A stretch of 64,000 nucleotides of DNA from Murdochiella massiliensis (GTDB lineage Bacteria; Bacillota; Clostridia; Tissierellales; Peptoniphilaceae): contig NZ_FIZW01000001.1 of NCBI RefSeq assembly GCF_900059565.1, positions 248,001 through 312,000 on the forward strand, read 5' to 3'. The number at the start of each line of letters is the position of its first letter. Position 1 is the first letter of the stretch. The translations under genes were made by a program, and so were the position numbers. A model generated the notes under the pieces. That model was not told the origin of the DNA. It did no database searches and saw only the letters and a list, made by a program, of their open reading frames with translations. Below, piece by piece: positions 62,617-64,000 of the stretch.

Positions 62617-62960
62617 TGATTCACGTCGAGTTCTACACGAGCAAGGCGAATCCGTCGATGCTTAGCGGCTTTACGATGAAAGGGCACGCGGATTATGGCG
62701 AAGCACAACAGGATCTGTTATGTGCCAATGTTTCCGGTATCGTGACTGCACTGATTAACACACTCACCGAAGCAACCGACTTCGGGAAAAACGTCCGCGT
62801 GCATTATGCAGAAGGGGATGTTGCCGTAGACGTCGAGGAGCCGCTCAACGAAGAACAACAAAAAATCCGTCAAGTCCTGTTGAACGGTTTTCGTCTCAAC
62901 ATGCAAGAATTACAGAAAGAATATCCGGGTCATATCAACGTAAACGATCGGAGGTTATGA
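62616..62960 (+). CDS. prp: Ribosomal-processing cysteine protease Prp
   Basis: A 114-residue protease that removes the N-terminal leader of L27 in Firmicutes. The catalytic His is in '[20 protein letters not shown]' and the catalytic Cys lies 12 residues later in the same stretch. Its substrate gene rpmA overlaps its stop, and the encoded L27 has the expected leader. Confidence 0.95.
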   Translation: MIHVEFYTSKANPSMLSGFTMKGHADYGEAQQDLLCANVSGIVTALINTLTEATDFGKNVRVHYAEGDVAVDVEEPLNEEQQKIRQVLLNGFRLNMQELQKEYPGHINVNDRRL

Positions 62961-63250
62961 TGATTGCTTTTAATTTACAACTTTTCTCAAGTAAAAAAGG
63001 GGTGTCCAGCTCGAAAAACGGGCGTGACTCCAATGCGCAGCGCCTGGGCGTAAAACGCCATGACGGCGTGGTCGTCAAGGCCGGCAATATTATTGTACGT
63101 CAGCGGGGAACAAAATTTCATCCCGGTCTGAACGTCATGCGTGGCGGTGATGATACGCTCTTTGCGGTATCGGATGGCGTTGTTCGTTTTGAGCGCAAGG
63201 GCAAAGATAAAAAACAGGTGAGCGTTTATCCCGTAGAAGCTCTGGCGTAA
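62960..63250 (+). CDS. rpmA: Ribosomal protein L27 with cleavable N-terminal leader
   Basis: A 96-residue large-subunit protein. The N-terminus [17 protein letters not shown] has the Firmicute leader; Prp is expected to cut after the Phe of LQLF to expose the tail near the peptidyl-transferase centre. '[16 protein letters not shown]' and '[13 protein letters not shown]' are conserved. The second ATG, at 62960, is preferred because GGAGG is only two bases from the first. Confidence 0.96.
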   Translation: MIAFNLQLFSSKKGVSSSKNGRDSNAQRLGVKRHDGVVVKAGNIIVRQRGTKFHPGLNVMRGGDDTLFAVSDGVVRFERKGKDKKQVSVYPVEALA

Positions 63251-63283
63251 GCCTGCCGGAGGCGGAACGAAACGATTCCTACT

Positions 63284-63320
63284 GCACCCCGTTCGGCCAC
63301 AGGCCGTGCGGGGTGCTTTT
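63284..63320 (+). terminator. Hairpin terminator/attenuator between rpmA and obg
   Basis: GCACCCC (63284-63290) pairs with GGGGTGC (63310-63316), with inner GGCC pairing, then TTTT. The T-run is short, and obg starts 14 bases later, so partial read-through is plausible. Confidence 0.7.
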
Positions 63321-63333
63321 CATTGGAGGAAGT

Positions 63334-64000
63334 ATGTTTATCGATCAGGTGACTATTGAAGTACGTGCCGGGCATGGAGGCGACGGAGCCATTTCCTGGC
63401 GCAGAGAAAAATTTGTTCCCGACGGCGGACCCGACGGCGGCGACGGAGGTCGCGGCGGCTCCATCCTTCTGGAAGCCGATAAGGACGTGAATACGCTGTT
63501 GGATTTTAAGTATCATCCCATCTATAAAGCACCGTCAGGCGAACCGGGACGTGGTCAGCAACAATTCGGCAAGTCCGGGGAAGATGTGATCTTAAAGGTG
63601 CCGGTAGGGACGGTAGTACGTGAAGCAGAAAGTGGACTTCCCATTGCGGATCTGCGGGAAGACGGACAGCGCTTTGTCGTCGTAAAGGGCGGTTTCGGCG
63701 GAAAGGGGAACGTGCATTTTAAAAGTTCCATTCGACAGGCTCCGCGTTTTGCTAAGCCGGGCGGCATGGGCCAACAGCTGAAGATCATCCTTGAAGTCAA
63801 GCTCATCGCGGATGTTGGATTGGTAGGGCTTCCTAATGTAGGAAAAAGCACCATTCTCTCAATTCTGACGCGGGCGAAACCGAAGATTGCCAATTATCAT
63901 TTTACAACCATAGAACCCAATCTCGGTGCAGTTGATATGGGAGAGGGGCGTTCCTTTATCATCGCGGATATTCCCGGCTTGATTGAAGGGGCGCATGCCG
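63334..64000 (+). CDS. obg: GTPase Obg, 5' part only
   Basis: The first 222 residues of the ribosome-assembly and stress-control GTPase. The Gly-rich Obg fold is at residues 1-158 ('VRAGHGGDGAISWRREKFVP', 'GPDGGDGGRGGS'). The G domain follows with G1 'GLPNVGKST', switch region 'HFTTIEPNLG' and G3 'DIPGLIEG'. ATG 63334 follows GGAGG. The gene continues past the window end. The order L21-Prp-L27-Obg is standard in Firmicutes. Confidence 0.97.
   Translation, partial: MFIDQVTIEVRAGHGGDGAISWRREKFVPDGGPDGGDGGRGGSILLEADKDVNTLLDFKYHPIYKAPSGEPGRGQQQFGKSGEDVILKVPVGTVVREAESGLPIADLREDGQRFVVVKGGFGGKGNVHFKSSIRQAPRFAKPGGMGQQLKIILEVKLIADVGLVGLPNVGKSTILSILTRAKPKIANYHFTTIEPNLGAVDMGEGRSFIIADIPGLIEGAHA

Overview
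The window is about 64 kb of dense bacterial chromosome, mostly on the + strand, with G+C near one half by eye. It looks like an anaerobic, single-membrane Firmicute of the Clostridia/Tissierellia type, perhaps a Peptoniphilaceae relative; that placement is inference. The evidence is a CIRCE-controlled groESL, the gene order rnfCDGEAB, a fused NfnAB-type transhydrogenase, sortase B enzymes, a D-aspartate ligase for peptidoglycan cross-bridges, and an L27 with the Firmicute N-terminal leader beside its Prp protease. No outer-membrane genes, transposases, phage genes or CRISPR arrays were seen.

Layout. 1-8.9 kb: a truncated galactose/glucose-binding lipoprotein gene (-), a BrnQ transporter, an aspartate racemase overlapping a D-aspartate ligase, a MATE exporter, an iron alcohol dehydrogenase, an orphan TIM-barrel protein, tRNA-Ala and an XRE regulator. 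9.0-17.8 kb: an apparently structured leader followed by a compact Tad/Flp pilus operon (CpaF, TadB, TadC, Flp1-like pilin, two pseudopilin-like proteins, a 1017-residue DUF5702-type protein, and a membrane protein with a WG-like repeat). 17.9-24 kb: NadD-YqeK fusion, RsfS, ComEA, SecG, RNase R, SmpB, GtrA. 24-36 kb: MsrAB (-), NfnAB fusion, a TadZ-FHA pair, MutY, PepF, an NAD(P)/FAD oxidoreductase and two sortases B. 36-43 kb: GroES/GroEL, a sigma-region-4-like protein, a degenerate response regulator, a pseudouridine synthase, a phosphoesterase and a UvrD-like helicase (-).

43-53 kb: tRNA-Leu(CAA), PolA, CoaE, a lytic transglycosylase, tRNA-Leu(GAG) and the six-gene Rnf operon. 53-64 kb: galactokinase, a NusG-domain-II protein and its Gx-transporter partner, RadC, the MreBCD/PBP2 elongation operon, then L21-Prp-L27 and a truncated Obg.

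Three themes stand out. Cell envelope: D-Asp cross-bridge genes, sortases, the MreBCD-PBP2 elongasome, a lytic transglycosylase and the Tad pilus. Energy: Rnf and NfnAB together would balance reduced ferredoxin, NADH, NADPH and an ion gradient. Information processing: PolA, MutY, RadC, RNase R, SmpB, RsfS and ribosomal proteins. The least explained stretches are the roughly 240-base leader before the Tad operon, the hairpin that buries the mutY ribosome-binding site, and the predicted lipoprotein sortase.
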